This document shows, one piece after another, positions 7,368 through 14,479 of a stretch of DNA of 14,479 bases. The notes under the pieces were generated by a model. It saw nothing but the letters and a program-made list of their open reading frames with translations. It ran no database searches and had not been told where the DNA came from. Source of the DNA: Aquificota bacterium (GTDB lineage Bacteria; Aquificota; Aquificia; Aquificales; Hydrogenothermaceae); the NCBI GenBank assembly GCA_013153765.1, contig JAADDT010000025.1, positions 1-14,479 of the forward strand, read 5' to 3'. Each line of letters starts with the position of its first letter. Positions within the stretch are counted from its first letter, which is position 1. The position numbers were made by a program, and so were the translations under genes.

Positions 7368-7376
7368 TGGTATATT
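7368..7376 (+). promoter_or_regulatory. Extended -10 promoter for the SDR gene
   Basis: TG at 7368-7369, one base, then TATATT (7371-7376) forms an extended -10 element (TGnTATATT). No good -35 lies at the usual distance; TTGTTA at 7344-7349 is 21 bases away. Transcription would begin near 7383, leaving a leader of about 19 bases with the Shine-Dalgarno AAGGAG at 7390-7395. Confidence 0.45.
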
Positions 7377-7401
7377 AATTCAACCAAAAAAGGAGCGGAA
7401 A

Positions 7402-8136
7402 ATGGGAAAAACGGTGCTTATAACGGGAGCGTCAAAAGGTCTGGGAAAGGCTCTTGCGGAAAAGTTTAAAAAGGAAGGCTTTACCGTCCTCGGCGTTTCA
7501 AGGACGCCTGTCCAAGACCTGCTGGACTTCCACATTCAGGCAGACCTGTCCCGGGAGGAGGAGGTGGAAAAGGTTTACAAAACGGTGGAAGAAAACCGCT
7601 TCAAAATAGACGTGCTTATAAACAACGCAGGCATAGGACTTTACGAAAGCTGGGAAAAGACGGACATGGAACAGCTGAAAAGGTTGTTTGAGATAAACTT
7701 CTTTACCCCCGTCCGCCTTACAAAGCTGTTTTTACCCCACCTGAAGGAAAGGAAAGGGACGGTGATAAACGTGTCCTCCGTGGCTGGAAAACTGTACGTG
7801 CCGTACATGGGAGGATACTGTGCCTCCAAATACGGACTGAACGCATTTTCCGACAGCCTCCGTGCGGAGGTTATGCCGGAAGGTGTTAAGGTTTTGAACC
7901 TCATTATCGGCAGGATAAACACCGGCTTTTCCAAAAATGCGATGGGAAGTAAAAAACCGCCTGACACACCGTTTGGAGGCTCTGCTGAAGGCTTTGCCGA
8001 GGCGGTTTACAAAGCTTACAGGAAAGGTAAAAGGGAGATAACGTACCCTTTCTGGTACAGATACTTCATACTGCTGGCAAAGGCGTTCCCCCAGCTTTAC
8101 GACAGGATAGCCTACAAAAAGTGGAACAGCCCCTAA
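7402..8136 (+). CDS. Short-chain dehydrogenase/reductase (classical SDR)
   Basis: This is a 244-residue NAD(P)-dependent oxidoreductase with a Rossmann fold. The classical SDR motifs are present in order: the cofactor-binding TGASKGLG at residues 8-15, NNAG at 74-77, catalytic Ser in NVSSVAG (about 125-126), and the catalytic YCASK with Tyr139 and Lys143. A basic Arg follows the second strand (GVSRT, residue 34), which favours NADPH over NADH, as inferred from the family. Length is normal for the classical group. The C-terminal part has an aromatic, hydrophobic run (FWYRYFILLAKAFPQLYDRI) that may associate with the membrane, as in the DltE/YqjQ-like group. The ATG has AAGGAG six bases upstream. 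Its TAA overlaps the TAG of the convergent brkB-like gene. The substrate cannot be read from the sequence and neighbours give no clue. Confidence 0.92.
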   Translation: MGKTVLITGASKGLGKALAEKFKKEGFTVLGVSRTPVQDLLDFHIQADLSREEEVEKVYKTVEENRFKIDVLINNAGIGLYESWEKTDMEQLKRLFEINFFTPVRLTKLFLPHLKERKGTVINVSSVAGKLYVPYMGGYCASKYGLNAFSDSLRAEVMPEGVKVLNLIIGRINTGFSKNAMGSKKPPDTPFGGSAEGFAEAVYKAYRKGKREITYPFWYRYFILLAKAFPQLYDRIAYKKWNSP

Positions 8137-9035
8137 CCTTCCACCTGTTCAAGGTAGTATATCATCCTTCCTCCTACCAGTATTACGCCGAAGGTCAGGT
8201 AAAGCCACGCCAGAAAGGCAAAAATACCGCTAAGTGCCCCGTAGATAGGATTTGCCTTTGAGGCTATCAGTATGTACTTGTTAAAAAGCAGTGAAAGGAC
8301 AAAAAGCAGGCAGGCTATAAGCAGTGAGACGTAAAAAATAATTCTGGTATCGTAGATCAAATGTGGAGCAAGGTATTTGTAAAGTATGAAAAGCACTATC
8401 AGAAAGCCGGTAAACTGGACTATCATACCCACGTTTGTAAGCAGTTCCAGTAAAAACTCCAGATGTACCAGACCGAAAGCCTCCTCAACGTACTTCCACA
8501 GCTGGAAGCTTTTTACCAGATCAAGCAACATACCTACAATACTGCCGAAAAGGTAGATAATAAGGAGTAAAACTGTGAAAACAGGTACGCCCAGCAGGTA
8601 TATCAGAGCCTTTTTCTTTATGCTTTCCTCCCTGCCGTCAAATATGTAAACGAAAGCGGTATGGAGAGCGGTAAATATGCTGGTGGCAAAGTAAAACGAC
8701 ACTGCAAGTCCCAGAACGCCGAACAGGTTTCTCTTTTCTGCCAGCGTTATTAAAAGCTGTAAAAACTGCTGTGTAATGTCAGGAAAAAACTTCTGGAGAA
8801 CGGAGATTATAACGTCCGTGTTTATGGACACTATGTAAGATATGCCTACGGTCAAAAAGAGCAGTAGTGGAAAGAAGGACATTAGCGTAAAAAACGATAT
8901 TGCCGCCGCGTGGTAAGAAAAGTCCTTAAAAAAGTAATCAAGGACAGCCCTGTAAAAGGCCGCCCAGTAATTGTAGAATAAAGACCTACCTTTCTCTACA
9001 GGCAGGAAGTTGTAAGGATTAATGTTGTCTAAAAT
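8133..9035 (-). CDS. YihY/BrkB-family inner membrane protein, apparent AUU start
   Basis: This is a polytopic membrane protein of about 300 residues with roughly six hydrophobic segments. The first ATG (8882) would start at MSFFPLLLFL, but the family signature begins well upstream: in frame I read YFFKDFSYHAAAISFFTLMS ahead of it, the conserved first membrane segment of YihY/BrkB proteins. The frame is open back to 9047 with no ATG, GTG or TTG. The only well-placed initiator is ATT at 9035, eight bases after AAGGAG (9044-9049) and one base after the TGA of the upstream gene. From there the protein has the usual family length, with ATG 8882 as residue 52. Later conserved parts are FYFATSIFTALHTAFVYIF and the C-terminal NPIYGALSGIFAFLAWLYLT. 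The family was once called ribonuclease BN, an assignment since withdrawn; its function remains unsettled. It is the last gene of the carB operon. Confidence 0.85.
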   Translation of the reverse strand: MLDNINPYNFLPVEKGRSLFYNYWAAFYRAVLDYFFKDFSYHAAAISFFTLMSFFPLLLFLTVGISYIVSINTDVIISVLQKFFPDITQQFLQLLITLAEKRNLFGVLGLAVSFYFATSIFTALHTAFVYIFDGREESIKKKALIYLLGVPVFTVLLLIIYLFGSIVGMLLDLVKSFQLWKYVEEAFGLVHLEFLLELLTNVGMIVQFTGFLIVLFILYKYLAPHLIYDTRIIFYVSLLIACLLFVLSLLFNKYILIASKANPIYGALSGIFAFLAWLYLTFGVILVGGRMIYYLEQVEG

Positions 9036-9036
9036 C

Positions 9037-9327
9037 TCAGCCTCTCCTTATTACTTCCTCCAGTTTCTTTATCTTGGTCTCAACCTCTTCAAGCACCTTT
9101 TCCCTCTGTTCCTTGGTCATCTCGTCCCCTTTCCTTACCAGTTCCCTTATCCTTTCAACAAGGTCAGACACCATCACCTTCGTCTTTCCCGTAAGCTCAG
9201 CCTGTTTAACGGCAGACTGGAGTTCGTTAAGCTTTTGCAGTACCTCGTCCCTTCTCTGTGTGGCAACGTAAGCACCTACAGCCCCGGCAAGCACCCCAAC
9301 CACAATGGCAAGAGTTCCTTTTTTCAT
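9037..9327 (-). CDS. Small membrane-anchored coiled-coil protein (YtxH-like), copy B
   Basis: This 96-residue protein has an N-terminal membrane anchor at about residues 5-23 (LAIVVGVLAGAVGAYVATQ), then RR and a long charged helical region rich in Glu, Lys and Leu, ending EVETKIKKLEEVIRRG. The layout of a glycine-rich anchor and a cytoplasmic coiled coil recalls YtxH/gas-vesicle-like general stress proteins, but I see no diagnostic motif, so that name is only a resemblance. It aligns without gaps to the next upstream gene product over 93 residues, with about 27 identical positions, so the two are tandem paralogues. The Shine-Dalgarno TAAGGAGGAA overlaps the stop of that paralogue, indicating coupled translation. 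Function unknown. Its position between its paralogue and the BrkB-like gene suggests a role at the inner membrane. Confidence 0.85.
   Translation of the reverse strand: MKKGTLAIVVGVLAGAVGAYVATQRRDEVLQKLNELQSAVKQAELTGKTKVMVSDLVERIRELVRKGDEMTKEQREKVLEEVETKIKKLEEVIRRG
9044..9049 (-). promoter_or_regulatory. Shine-Dalgarno that decides the brkB-like start
   Basis: AAGGAG on the minus strand lies eight bases upstream of the ATT at 9035 and inside the last codons of the 96-residue gene. It is of the same strength and position as those of the other genes in this operon, which supports initiation at or next to the ATT. Confidence 0.6.
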
Positions 9328-9337
9328 CTTTTCCTCC

Positions 9338-9619
9338 TTATACTATTTCTTCAAGTTTTCTTATTTTTTCTTCCACTTTCTTTAATATATCCTCTTTCTC
9401 CTCGGCAGGAACTCCCTTACTGCTTTTCAGGAGCTTCCTTATACCTGCCGTTATCTCACCTACCTTTGACTTGACCCTGTTCTTTGTCTCAATGGCGTTA
9501 ATCTTGCTTTCTATCCTGTTGAGCCTTTCAAGTATCCTCTGCCTCCTTCTGTAGAGGATTATGGAAAGCAGTATGCCCGACAGAAATCCGGAAAGCACCA
9601 GATAAAAATCCCTTTTCAT
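9338..9619 (-). CDS. Small membrane-anchored coiled-coil protein, copy A
   Basis: This is a 93-residue protein. Residues 5-23 are hydrophobic (FYLVLSGFLSGILLSIILY), followed by RRR and a charged helical region ending KVEEKIRKLEEIV. The gapless match with the downstream 96-residue protein includes the anchor glycines (G11, G15), the RR after the anchor, LN at 33-34, IR at 60-61 and most of the last 15 residues. I prefer the ATG at 9619 to the TTG at 9622 that precedes it, because AGGGGGT then has better spacing; the difference is one residue. The gap to the upstream gene is about 11 bases. Function unknown. The shape would suit an oligomeric membrane-tethered rod or a regulator binding a membrane partner, but this is inference. 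Confidence 0.85.
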   Translation of the reverse strand: MKRDFYLVLSGFLSGILLSIILYRRRQRILERLNRIESKINAIETKNRVKSKVGEITAGIRKLLKSSKGVPAEEKEDILKKVEEKIRKLEEIV

Positions 9620-9630
9620 CAACTACCCCC

Positions 9631-9870
9631 TTACTTTTTTCTCCTTCTTACTATGGAAAAAACACTCAGTATTGAAGTGGTGTATTCCACGTTCTCAAGG
9701 ATACGGTGGATTTTTGGAGATATTACCTTGTAATCCATATTAATCCGTATCAGCAGGGAAACTATGTTTTTCAGCAGTATGGTCGTCACTATGGACATAA
9801 CGATAAAGCCCAGCGTCATAATAACCATACATACTGCAATAACCCCTAAAAAAAAGGTTTGTGCATCCAT
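9631..9870 (-). CDS. Small membrane protein, unknown (DUF948-like layout)
   Basis: This 79-residue protein has one long hydrophobic segment at about residues 6-34 (FFLGVIAVCMVIMTLGFIVM onward to ILL), then an amphipathic helix ending in a basic RRRKK tail, which by the positive-inside rule would be cytoplasmic. The layout of an N-terminal anchor and short amphipathic helices resembles DUF948-type proteins, which often lie next to YtxH-like genes, but I cannot confirm membership from the residues. It is not obviously related to the two following paralogues. AAGGAGGG sits eight to nine bases before the ATG and overlaps the TAA of the OsmC-like gene. It is a real gene, judged by its tight operon spacing, Shine-Dalgarno and membrane-protein composition. 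No function can be assigned. Confidence 0.78.
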   Translation of the reverse strand: MDAQTFFLGVIAVCMVIMTLGFIVMSIVTTILLKNIVSLLIRINMDYKVISPKIHRILENVEYTTSILSVFSIVRRRKK

Positions 9871-9882
9871 AACTTGCCCTCC

Positions 9883-10263
9883 TTACTCCGGTATAAATTC
9901 GGTTTTTATCTGTGGTGGTTTTAACATCGTATTACTTACCGTACACCCCCGCTTCCCTATTTCCATTATCCTATCTATCTGTTTCTGATCAAGGTCTGAC
10001 CTGAAGGAGACCTTTATTGTTATTTCCGAATACCTGTTTTCCCTTTCGTGCTTCCTGCCTACGACCTGTATCTTCAGGTCTTCTATCCTGTATCCCTTGT
10101 GTGATGTGTAAGCCTCCACAGTAAGCCCGAAGCAGTAGCCTACAGATATCAGCATAAGGTCAACAGCCCTTAAGCCTGTGGCAGTCAGGTCAAAACCCTT
10201 CCCGTTAACCTCGCCGTAAAAATGCCCGTTTTCAAGGAGCTTTACCGTTGCTACCTTTTCCAT
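9883..10263 (-). CDS. OsmC-family protein
   Basis: OsmC/Ohr proteins are dimeric thiol peroxidases that reduce organic hydroperoxides with a pair of cysteines. This 126-residue protein has the expected layout: N-terminal beta strands, then a helix carrying Cys44 (ISVGYCFGLTVEAY), beta strands (IQVVGRKHE...YSEITIKVSF), and a second helix carrying Cys107 in GCTVSNTMLKP, equivalent to the family's C-P-V-S-N motif. Both redox cysteines are present, so peroxidase activity is plausible. It belongs to the broad YhfA-like OsmC group rather than clearly to Ohr or OsmC proper. The ATG follows AGGAGGT. It lies between the SPFH gene, nine bases upstream, and the small membrane protein genes, suggesting a role in oxidative protection linked to the envelope, which is inference. 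Confidence 0.88.
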   Translation of the reverse strand: MEKVATVKLLENGHFYGEVNGKGFDLTATGLRAVDLMLISVGYCFGLTVEAYTSHKGYRIEDLKIQVVGRKHERENRYSEITIKVSFRSDLDQKQIDRIMEIGKRGCTVSNTMLKPPQIKTEFIPE

Positions 10264-10272
10264 TTAGACCTC

Positions 10273-11136
10273 CTACTTTTTTATATTAGGTATGTTTATA
10301 ATCGGCGTCATCTGTTGATCGTAAGGTATCATAATAACCGTGTTGTTGTCCCCCTGTGCGTAAGCCTTTATGTTTTCTATAAACTTCCACTGGAGGTACT
10401 CCTTTGTTAGGGAGCCGGCTATTATCTTGTTTGCATCTGCTATACCCTGAGCCTCAACCCTTTTCCTTTCAGCCTCAAGCTTTTCCTTTTCAACGACGAA
10501 CTTCATCTTTTGCATCTCCTCGTAAGCCCTTCTTTTCTGCTCTATCGCTTCAACCACCCTTTTTGGCAGTTTAATGTCCCTTATCAGTATCTCGTCAAGG
10601 TGTATGTACCTTTTTTCCAACTCTTTTGAAACGCTTTCCATAAGCTTTTTCTGTATTAACTCCCTTTCCTGATAAACCTGTGAGCTGTCAAGCGTGGCTA
10701 TAACGTCCCTTACGGCAGACCGTATAACCGGCTTTATTATCTTGTCTTCGTAATCAAGTCCGTACTCAACGAAAATCTCAGCCGCCTTTGAAGGTATTAT
10801 TTTGTAAAGCACGGTAAGTTCGGTGTTTATCGTAAGACCGTCCTTTGAAAGGGAGTTTATGGAGTTTGTTCCCCTCAGGTCGTAAGAATGTGTCCTGACG
10901 GACATCTTTATTACCCTCTGGACTGCCGGTATTATGAAGTTCAGTCCGGGAGGAAGCTCCTCCATATCAGCCTTACCTAAAGTGAGCTTTACGCCGACAT
11001 AACCACTCGGTATTACCACGAAAGGTGGAGCTATCAGTAAAAACAGCACAAGAACAACCACAACTACGGAAGCTGTGGTGATCAAACCAGTTAATTTACT
11101 GCCTTTCGGCAGTCTGTCCGGTTCCATTTCCATCAT
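10273..11136 (-). CDS. SPFH/Band 7 (prohibitin-like) membrane protein
   Basis: SPFH proteins form large membrane-bound ring assemblies that scaffold membrane microdomains and often control FtsH-type proteases. The 287-residue protein has one N-terminal membrane segment at about residues 17-42 ([20 protein letters not shown]) and the Band 7 domain from about 43 ([15 protein letters not shown]) to 195, with [17 protein letters not shown] and [18 protein letters not shown] coiled coil follows (about 195-235, [20 protein letters not shown]), then a C-terminal [10 protein letters not shown] and [15 protein letters not shown]. The pattern is closer to prohibitins than to HflK or HflC. Its ATG overlaps the TGA of the carB gene by four bases (ATGA), with GGAGAGGAA upstream, so translation is coupled. 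No NfeD-like or ftsH gene is adjacent; instead come OsmC-like and small membrane proteins. Confidence 0.92.
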   Translation of the reverse strand: MMEMEPDRLPKGSKLTGLITTASVVVVVLVLFLLIAPPFVVIPSGYVGVKLTLGKADMEELPPGLNFIIPAVQRVIKMSVRTHSYDLRGTNSINSLSKDGLTINTELTVLYKIIPSKAAEIFVEYGLDYEDKIIKPVIRSAVRDVIATLDSSQVYQERELIQKKLMESVSKELEKRYIHLDEILIRDIKLPKRVVEAIEQKRRAYEEMQKMKFVVEKEKLEAERKRVEAQGIADANKIIAGSLTKEYLQWKFIENIKAYAQGDNNTVIMIPYDQQMTPIINIPNIKK

Positions 11137-12830
11137 TTCCTCTCCTCTTCATTCTCGCTGTCCAGAACAAAACTAACGGTTCCGTCTTCCCCGACCCTTC
11201 CAAACGGTTTCTCGTAAGAAGAATAAAAGTAAGGCGTGTAAGCCTTAAACTCTGCCGCACAGGTATCAACCACCTTATAGGATATTTCCATTCTTTTTTC
11301 CCTTATTTTGTCTTCCGTCGTCTTTAACAGCCTTGCCAGTTCCCTGTCAGAAAAGCCCCACTGTTTTGCCCTGTCTAACTCCTCTTCCGTTATGGTTTCA
11401 AGCGTCTTTCCGGACAGTTCCCTCTCAAGGTCTATAATCTCCTTTATCTGGTGTAGAAACCATTTATCTATATGGGACAGCTGGTTTATCTCCTCCACAG
11501 ACCAGCCCCTTCTAAAGCCTTCAGCAATGTACCACAGCCTATCCGCATTGGGATTTGCTATCCTTTCCCTTACCCTGTCGTCCCCTTCCTTTTCAAGACC
11601 TATGTAAAAGCCGTACCTTCCCAATTCAAGGCTTCTTAAAGCCTTCTGGAGGCTTTCCTTGAAAGTCCTGCCTATAGCCATCACCTCACCGACGGACTTC
11701 ATCATGGTCGTAAGCGTAGGCTCCGTCTCCGGAAATTTTGCAAAGTCAAATCTGGGAATTTTCGTCACAACGTAATCTATCGTCGGTTCAAACGAGGCAG
11801 GCGTTTCCTTTGTTATGTCGTTCGGCAGTTCGTCAAGCGTGTAGCCTACAGCAAGCTTTGCCGCTATTTTGGCTATTGGAAAGCCTGTAGCCTTTGAAGC
11901 AAGTGCGGAGGAGCGGGACACCCTCGGATTCATCTCTATAACGTAAAACTGACCTGTTTCCGGATTTTGGGAAAACTGGACGTTTGAGCCTCCCGTCTCA
12001 ACGCCTATCTCCCTTATTACCGCAATTGAGTAATCCCTGAGCATCTGGTATTCCTTGTCAGTCAGCGTCATAGCCGGAGCTATCGTGATACTGTCCCCCG
12101 TGTGGACGCCCATCGGATCAAGGTTTTCTATGGAACATATTATTACGCAGTTGTCGTTTTTGTCCCTCATCACTTCCATCTCAAACTCTTTCCAGCCTAT
12201 AACACTCTCCTCAAGGAGTACCTCGTGGACTGGTGAGGCGTCAAGACCGGCTTTAACCTTCGGATAAAACTCGTCTATGTTGTAAGCTATGGAACCGCCC
12301 GTTCCACCGAGCGTGAAGGAAGGTCTTATTATTACGGGAAAACCTATCCACTTTATAACCTCCATAGCCTCAGCCACCGACTTTACAACCGCACTCTTTG
12401 GCATCTGGAGACCTATCCTTTCCATAGCCTCCTTAAATAACTCCCTGTCCTCCGCCTTCTTTATAGCCTCGTAGTTTGCCCCTATCATTTTGACGCCGTA
12501 TTTATCCAGTATCCCCTTTTCATACAGGTCTATAGCCAGATTAAGTGCGGTCTGTCCCCCAAGCGTCGGCAGAAGTGCGTCAGGTCTTTCTTTTTCTATT
12601 ATTTTTTCCAGAACGGGAGTTATTAAAGGCTCTATGTAAGTCCTGTCAGCCACCTCAGGGTCGGTCATTATGGTTGCAGGATTGGAGTTTACCAGTATTA
12701 CCTCGTAGCCTTCTTCCTTAAGAGCTTTTGCCCCCTGCGTTCCCGAGTAGTCAAACTCGGCGGCTTGACCGATTATTATAGGTCCTGAACCGATGAGAAG
12801 TATCCTGCTGATATCCGTCCTTTTAGGCAT
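11133..12830 (-). CDS. carB: Carbamoyl-phosphate synthase large subunit, N-terminal half (split CarB)
   Basis: CarB makes carbamoyl phosphate from bicarbonate, ammonia and two ATP for pyrimidine and arginine synthesis. The N-terminal half phosphorylates bicarbonate. The 565-residue protein covers only that half: start signature [20 protein letters not shown], then [19 protein letters not shown] (24-42), the ATP-grasp domain with [12 protein letters not shown] (169-180), [15 protein letters not shown] (233-247) and the metal-binding [20 protein letters not shown] (294-313). The oligomerisation domain ends at about [10 protein letters not shown]. In an intact CarB the carbamate-phosphorylating half would follow. 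Here about 25 acidic residues close the protein with a stop, so that half must be encoded elsewhere. Split CarB is known from Aquifex and some archaea. The start has a poor Shine-Dalgarno (GCGGGGT). It heads the seven-gene run ending at 8133. Confidence 0.95.
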   Translation of the reverse strand: MPKRTDISRILLIGSGPIIIGQAAEFDYSGTQGAKALKEEGYEVILVNSNPATIMTDPEVADRTYIEPLITPVLEKIIEKERPDALLPTLGGQTALNLAIDLYEKGILDKYGVKMIGANYEAIKKAEDRELFKEAMERIGLQMPKSAVVKSVAEAMEVIKWIGFPVIIRPSFTLGGTGGSIAYNIDEFYPKVKAGLDASPVHEVLLEESVIGWKEFEMEVMRDKNDNCVIICSIENLDPMGVHTGDSITIAPAMTLTDKEYQMLRDYSIAVIREIGVETGGSNVQFSQNPETGQFYVIEMNPRVSRSSALASKATGFPIAKIAAKLAVGYTLDELPNDITKETPASFEPTIDYVVTKIPRFDFAKFPETEPTLTTMMKSVGEVMAIGRTFKESLQKALRSLELGRYGFYIGLEKEGDDRVRERIANPNADRLWYIAEGFRRGWSVEEINQLSHIDKWFLHQIKEIIDLERELSGKTLETITEEELDRAKQWGFSDRELARLLKTTEDKIREKRMEISYKVVDTCAAEFKAYTPYFYSSYEKPFGRVGEDGTVSFVLDSENEEERK

Positions 12831-12862
12831 TAAAGTACCCCGCTGTTTGGATTTTAAATATT

Positions 12863-12878
12863 TTACTACAATTACTAC
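12863..12878. repeat. Two direct copies of TTACTAC, 9 bases apart
   Basis: TTACTAC occurs at 12863-12869 and 12872-12878 in the 78-base region between the divergent carB and ubiD-like genes. The nine-base period puts the copies on nearly the same face of the helix, which would suit a regulator, but in AT-rich DNA such a match may be chance. Confidence 0.3.
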
Positions 12879-12896
12879 CTGCCGGAAAAAAAGTAA

Positions 12897-12902
12897 TATA
12901 AT
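12897..12902 (+). promoter_or_regulatory. -10 element of the ubiD-like gene, implying a leaderless mRNA
   Basis: A consensus TATAAT ends six bases before the ATG at 12909, so transcription would begin at or within a few bases of the start codon. The -35 is weak (TTACTA at 12873-12878, spacer 18). No Shine-Dalgarno is present, unlike most genes in the window. Confidence 0.55.
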
Positions 12903-12908
12903 GTTTTT

Positions 12909-14479
12909 ATGGAAAGTTTCTTAAAGGAAGCGGAAAGGTTAGGCAGGCTGAAGGTTATAGACAAGCCCCTTGACGTGGAGCTTGAAATACCACACACAGC
13001 CTACATTGAGATAAAAAAAGAAAAGCCTGCCGTTCTGCTTTTCAGCAACCCTATAGACGGAAAAACCGGATACAGGTATCCCATACCTGTGGTGATGAAC
13101 GCCTTTGCCGGTTTTGACATTACCTCCCACATACTCGGCAGGGAGCCTGATGAGGTGGCGGAAGAGATAGAAAAACTCCTACACCTGAAGCCCCCTTCCT
13201 CACTGAAGGAAAAGGTCTCACTACTGGGAGAGCTGTTAAGGTTAAGGTCTGTCCTGCCTAAACGGATAAAGGGAGAAGGTAGATGCCAGCAGGTAAAGAT
13301 AACCGGCGGTGATATAGACCTGTTTAAACTGCCTGTGCTGAAAACCTGGGAAAAGGACGGAGGCAGGTTTATTACGGCAGGACAGGTTTACACCAAAAGC
13401 CTTGACGGGAAACTCCAGAACCTCGGTCTTTACAGGCTACAGGTAGCATCAAAAAACAAAATAATCGTCCACTGGCAGGTTCACAAGGACGGAAGCCACT
13501 TTTTTGACCAGTATTACAAAGCAGGTAAAAAAATGCCTGTAAGCATAGCAATCGGTGGAGACCCTTTATATACTTGGTGTGGACAGGCACCTTTGCCATA
13601 CGGAATGTTTGAGATACTCCTTTACGGCTTTATAAAAGGTAAAAGACCTGTTCTTACAAAATCCCTGACAAACGGGATATACGTGCCGGAGGACGCAGAC
13701 ATCGTTATAGAGGGAGAGGTTGACCCTGAAGAGTTCCTGCCTGAAGGACCCTTTGGAGACCATACCGGATACTACACCCCTGTTGAGCCGTTTCCAGTTA
13801 TGAGTGTAAAGGCTATAACGATGAAGGAAAAGCCGTACTACTACGCCACCGTCGTCGGAAAGCCTCCCGTTGAGGACAAGTATATGGGCTGGGCTACAGA
13901 AAGGATATTCCTTCCACTGCTGAAAACGACAGCCCCAGACCTTATTGATTACCACATGCCGGAAAACGGCGTTTTCCACAACCTTATACTTGCAAAGATA
14001 AAACCTATGTATAAAGGACACGCAAAACAAATAATGCACGCATTCTGGGGCGTCGGTCAGATGAGCTTCGTCAAACACGCCGTCTTCGTTGACCAGACCG
14101 CTCCACAGCTTACAGATTACCAGAACTTTACCCGCTTCGTCCTTGAAAGGCTAAAGCCTTCCTCCTTCCTTATAACGGAAGGTATCGTTGACCAGCTTGA
14201 CCACTCAAGCTACGAACCTCTCATCGGCGGAAAACTCGGCATAGACGCTACAGGAAAACCTGTGGAAAGGAAGGTCAGCGTCCTGCCTGACGGTGAGCTT
14301 GAGGAAAAGGTTAAAAAGCTTGACGGTGATGTGGTGGAGCTGAAGCAGTATTTTACCGATACACCAAACCCTATAACGGTAATAAAGGTAAACAAAACAA
14401 AGCCTGTAAGGGAGATATTCAACAAACTTAAAAGCCTTAAAGACCACCTGAGGATAGTGTTTTTCGTTGACAGTGAAGG
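12909..14479 (+). CDS. UbiD-family prenylated-FMN decarboxylase (3' end outside window)
   Basis: UbiD enzymes decarboxylate aromatic acids with prenylated FMN, in ubiquinone synthesis or, in the futalosine route, menaquinone synthesis. 523 codons are visible without a stop, so it is longer than E. coli UbiD and closer to the long forms found in menaquinone-using bacteria. Visible marks: N-terminal [28 protein letters not shown] with Arg176, the conserved active-site arginine; [20 protein letters not shown]; the catalytic [11 protein letters not shown] with Glu279 and Asp284; [11 protein letters not shown]; and GIDAT at 444-448. The start is fixed by an in-frame TAA at 12894-12896 and the family N-terminus. 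It is divergent from carB. In an Aquificota-like host a menaquinone role is more likely than ubiquinone, but this is inference and no other quinone gene is in view. Confidence 0.93.
   Translation, partial: MESFLKEAERLGRLKVIDKPLDVELEIPHTAYIEIKKEKPAVLLFSNPIDGKTGYRYPIPVVMNAFAGFDITSHILGREPDEVAEEIEKLLHLKPPSSLKEKVSLLGELLRLRSVLPKRIKGEGRCQQVKITGGDIDLFKLPVLKTWEKDGGRFITAGQVYTKSLDGKLQNLGLYRLQVASKNKIIVHWQVHKDGSHFFDQYYKAGKKMPVSIAIGGDPLYTWCGQAPLPYGMFEILLYGFIKGKRPVLTKSLTNGIYVPEDADIVIEGEVDPEEFLPEGPFGDHTGYYTPVEPFPVMSVKAITMKEKPYYYATVVGKPPVEDKYMGWATERIFLPLLKTTAPDLIDYHMPENGVFHNLILAKIKPMYKGHAKQIMHAFWGVGQMSFVKHAVFVDQTAPQLTDYQNFTRFVLERLKPSSFLITEGIVDQLDHSSYEPLIGGKLGIDATGKPVERKVSVLPDGELEEKVKKLDGDVVELKQYFTDTPNPITVIKVNKTKPVREIFNKLKSLKDHLRIVFFVDSE

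Noticed and set aside
12901..12924. Seven-codon leader frame overlapping the UbiD-family start
   Set aside because: Its ATG sits within the -10 element, so it would probably not be transcribed. No attenuator structure follows.
13566..14078. Open frame of 170 codons on the minus strand
   Set aside because: It is fully antisense to the UbiD-family gene, whose conserved motifs fix the coding strand. Its translation has low-complexity, Cys- and His-rich shadow composition.
1..14479. CRISPR array, insertion sequence, phage or defence island
   Set aside because: No repeated spacer units, transposase, integrase, terminal inverted repeats or restriction/toxin genes were seen on either strand. Codon use looks uniform across the window.

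Overview
The window looks like a chromosomal segment of a thermophilic bacterium, most probably a member of the Aquificota. This is inferred from three things: arginine is coded mostly by AGG/AGA and isoleucine often by ATA, genes are packed with almost no intergenic DNA, and carB is split, with only the N-terminal half of carbamoyl-phosphate synthase encoded here, as known from Aquifex and some archaea. I see no phage, transposon, CRISPR or other mobile signature. There is no gene-free stretch over about 80 bases.

Layout. (1) Positions 1-4530, minus strand: a three-gene unit reading right to left, mltD-like lytic transglycosylase, PsiE-like membrane protein, then mfd, whose 3' end lies outside the window. 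A good sigma70-type promoter sits at 4559-4586. (2) Positions 4601-6143, plus strand: a TYW1-like radical SAM protein (COG0731 type), a DUF2267 protein with its own promoter, and a tRNA with CAU anticodon and strong promoter. (3) Positions 6145-7323, minus: a DapC-like aminotransferase converging on the tRNA with one base between them. (4) Positions 7402-8136, plus: a short-chain dehydrogenase/reductase. (5) Positions 8133-12830, minus: a seven-gene run, carB N-terminal half, SPFH/prohibitin-like protein, OsmC-like protein, three small single-pass membrane proteins (the last two tandem paralogues), and a YihY/BrkB-family membrane protein that appears to start at an AUU codon. Adjacent genes overlap or are separated by 1-11 bases. 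(6) Positions 12909-14479, plus: a UbiD-family decarboxylase running off the window, divergent from carB and probably on a leaderless or nearly leaderless mRNA.

How the genes fit together. Most encode housekeeping functions: transcription-coupled repair, peptidoglycan turnover, lysine/peptidoglycan precursor synthesis, pyrimidine/arginine precursor synthesis and quinone synthesis. The least explained part is the operon downstream of carB. There an SPFH scaffold, a thiol peroxidase-like protein, three small membrane-anchored helical proteins and a BrkB membrane protein are co-transcribed, which suggests a cell-envelope module of unknown function. I found no clear new defence or mobile system.
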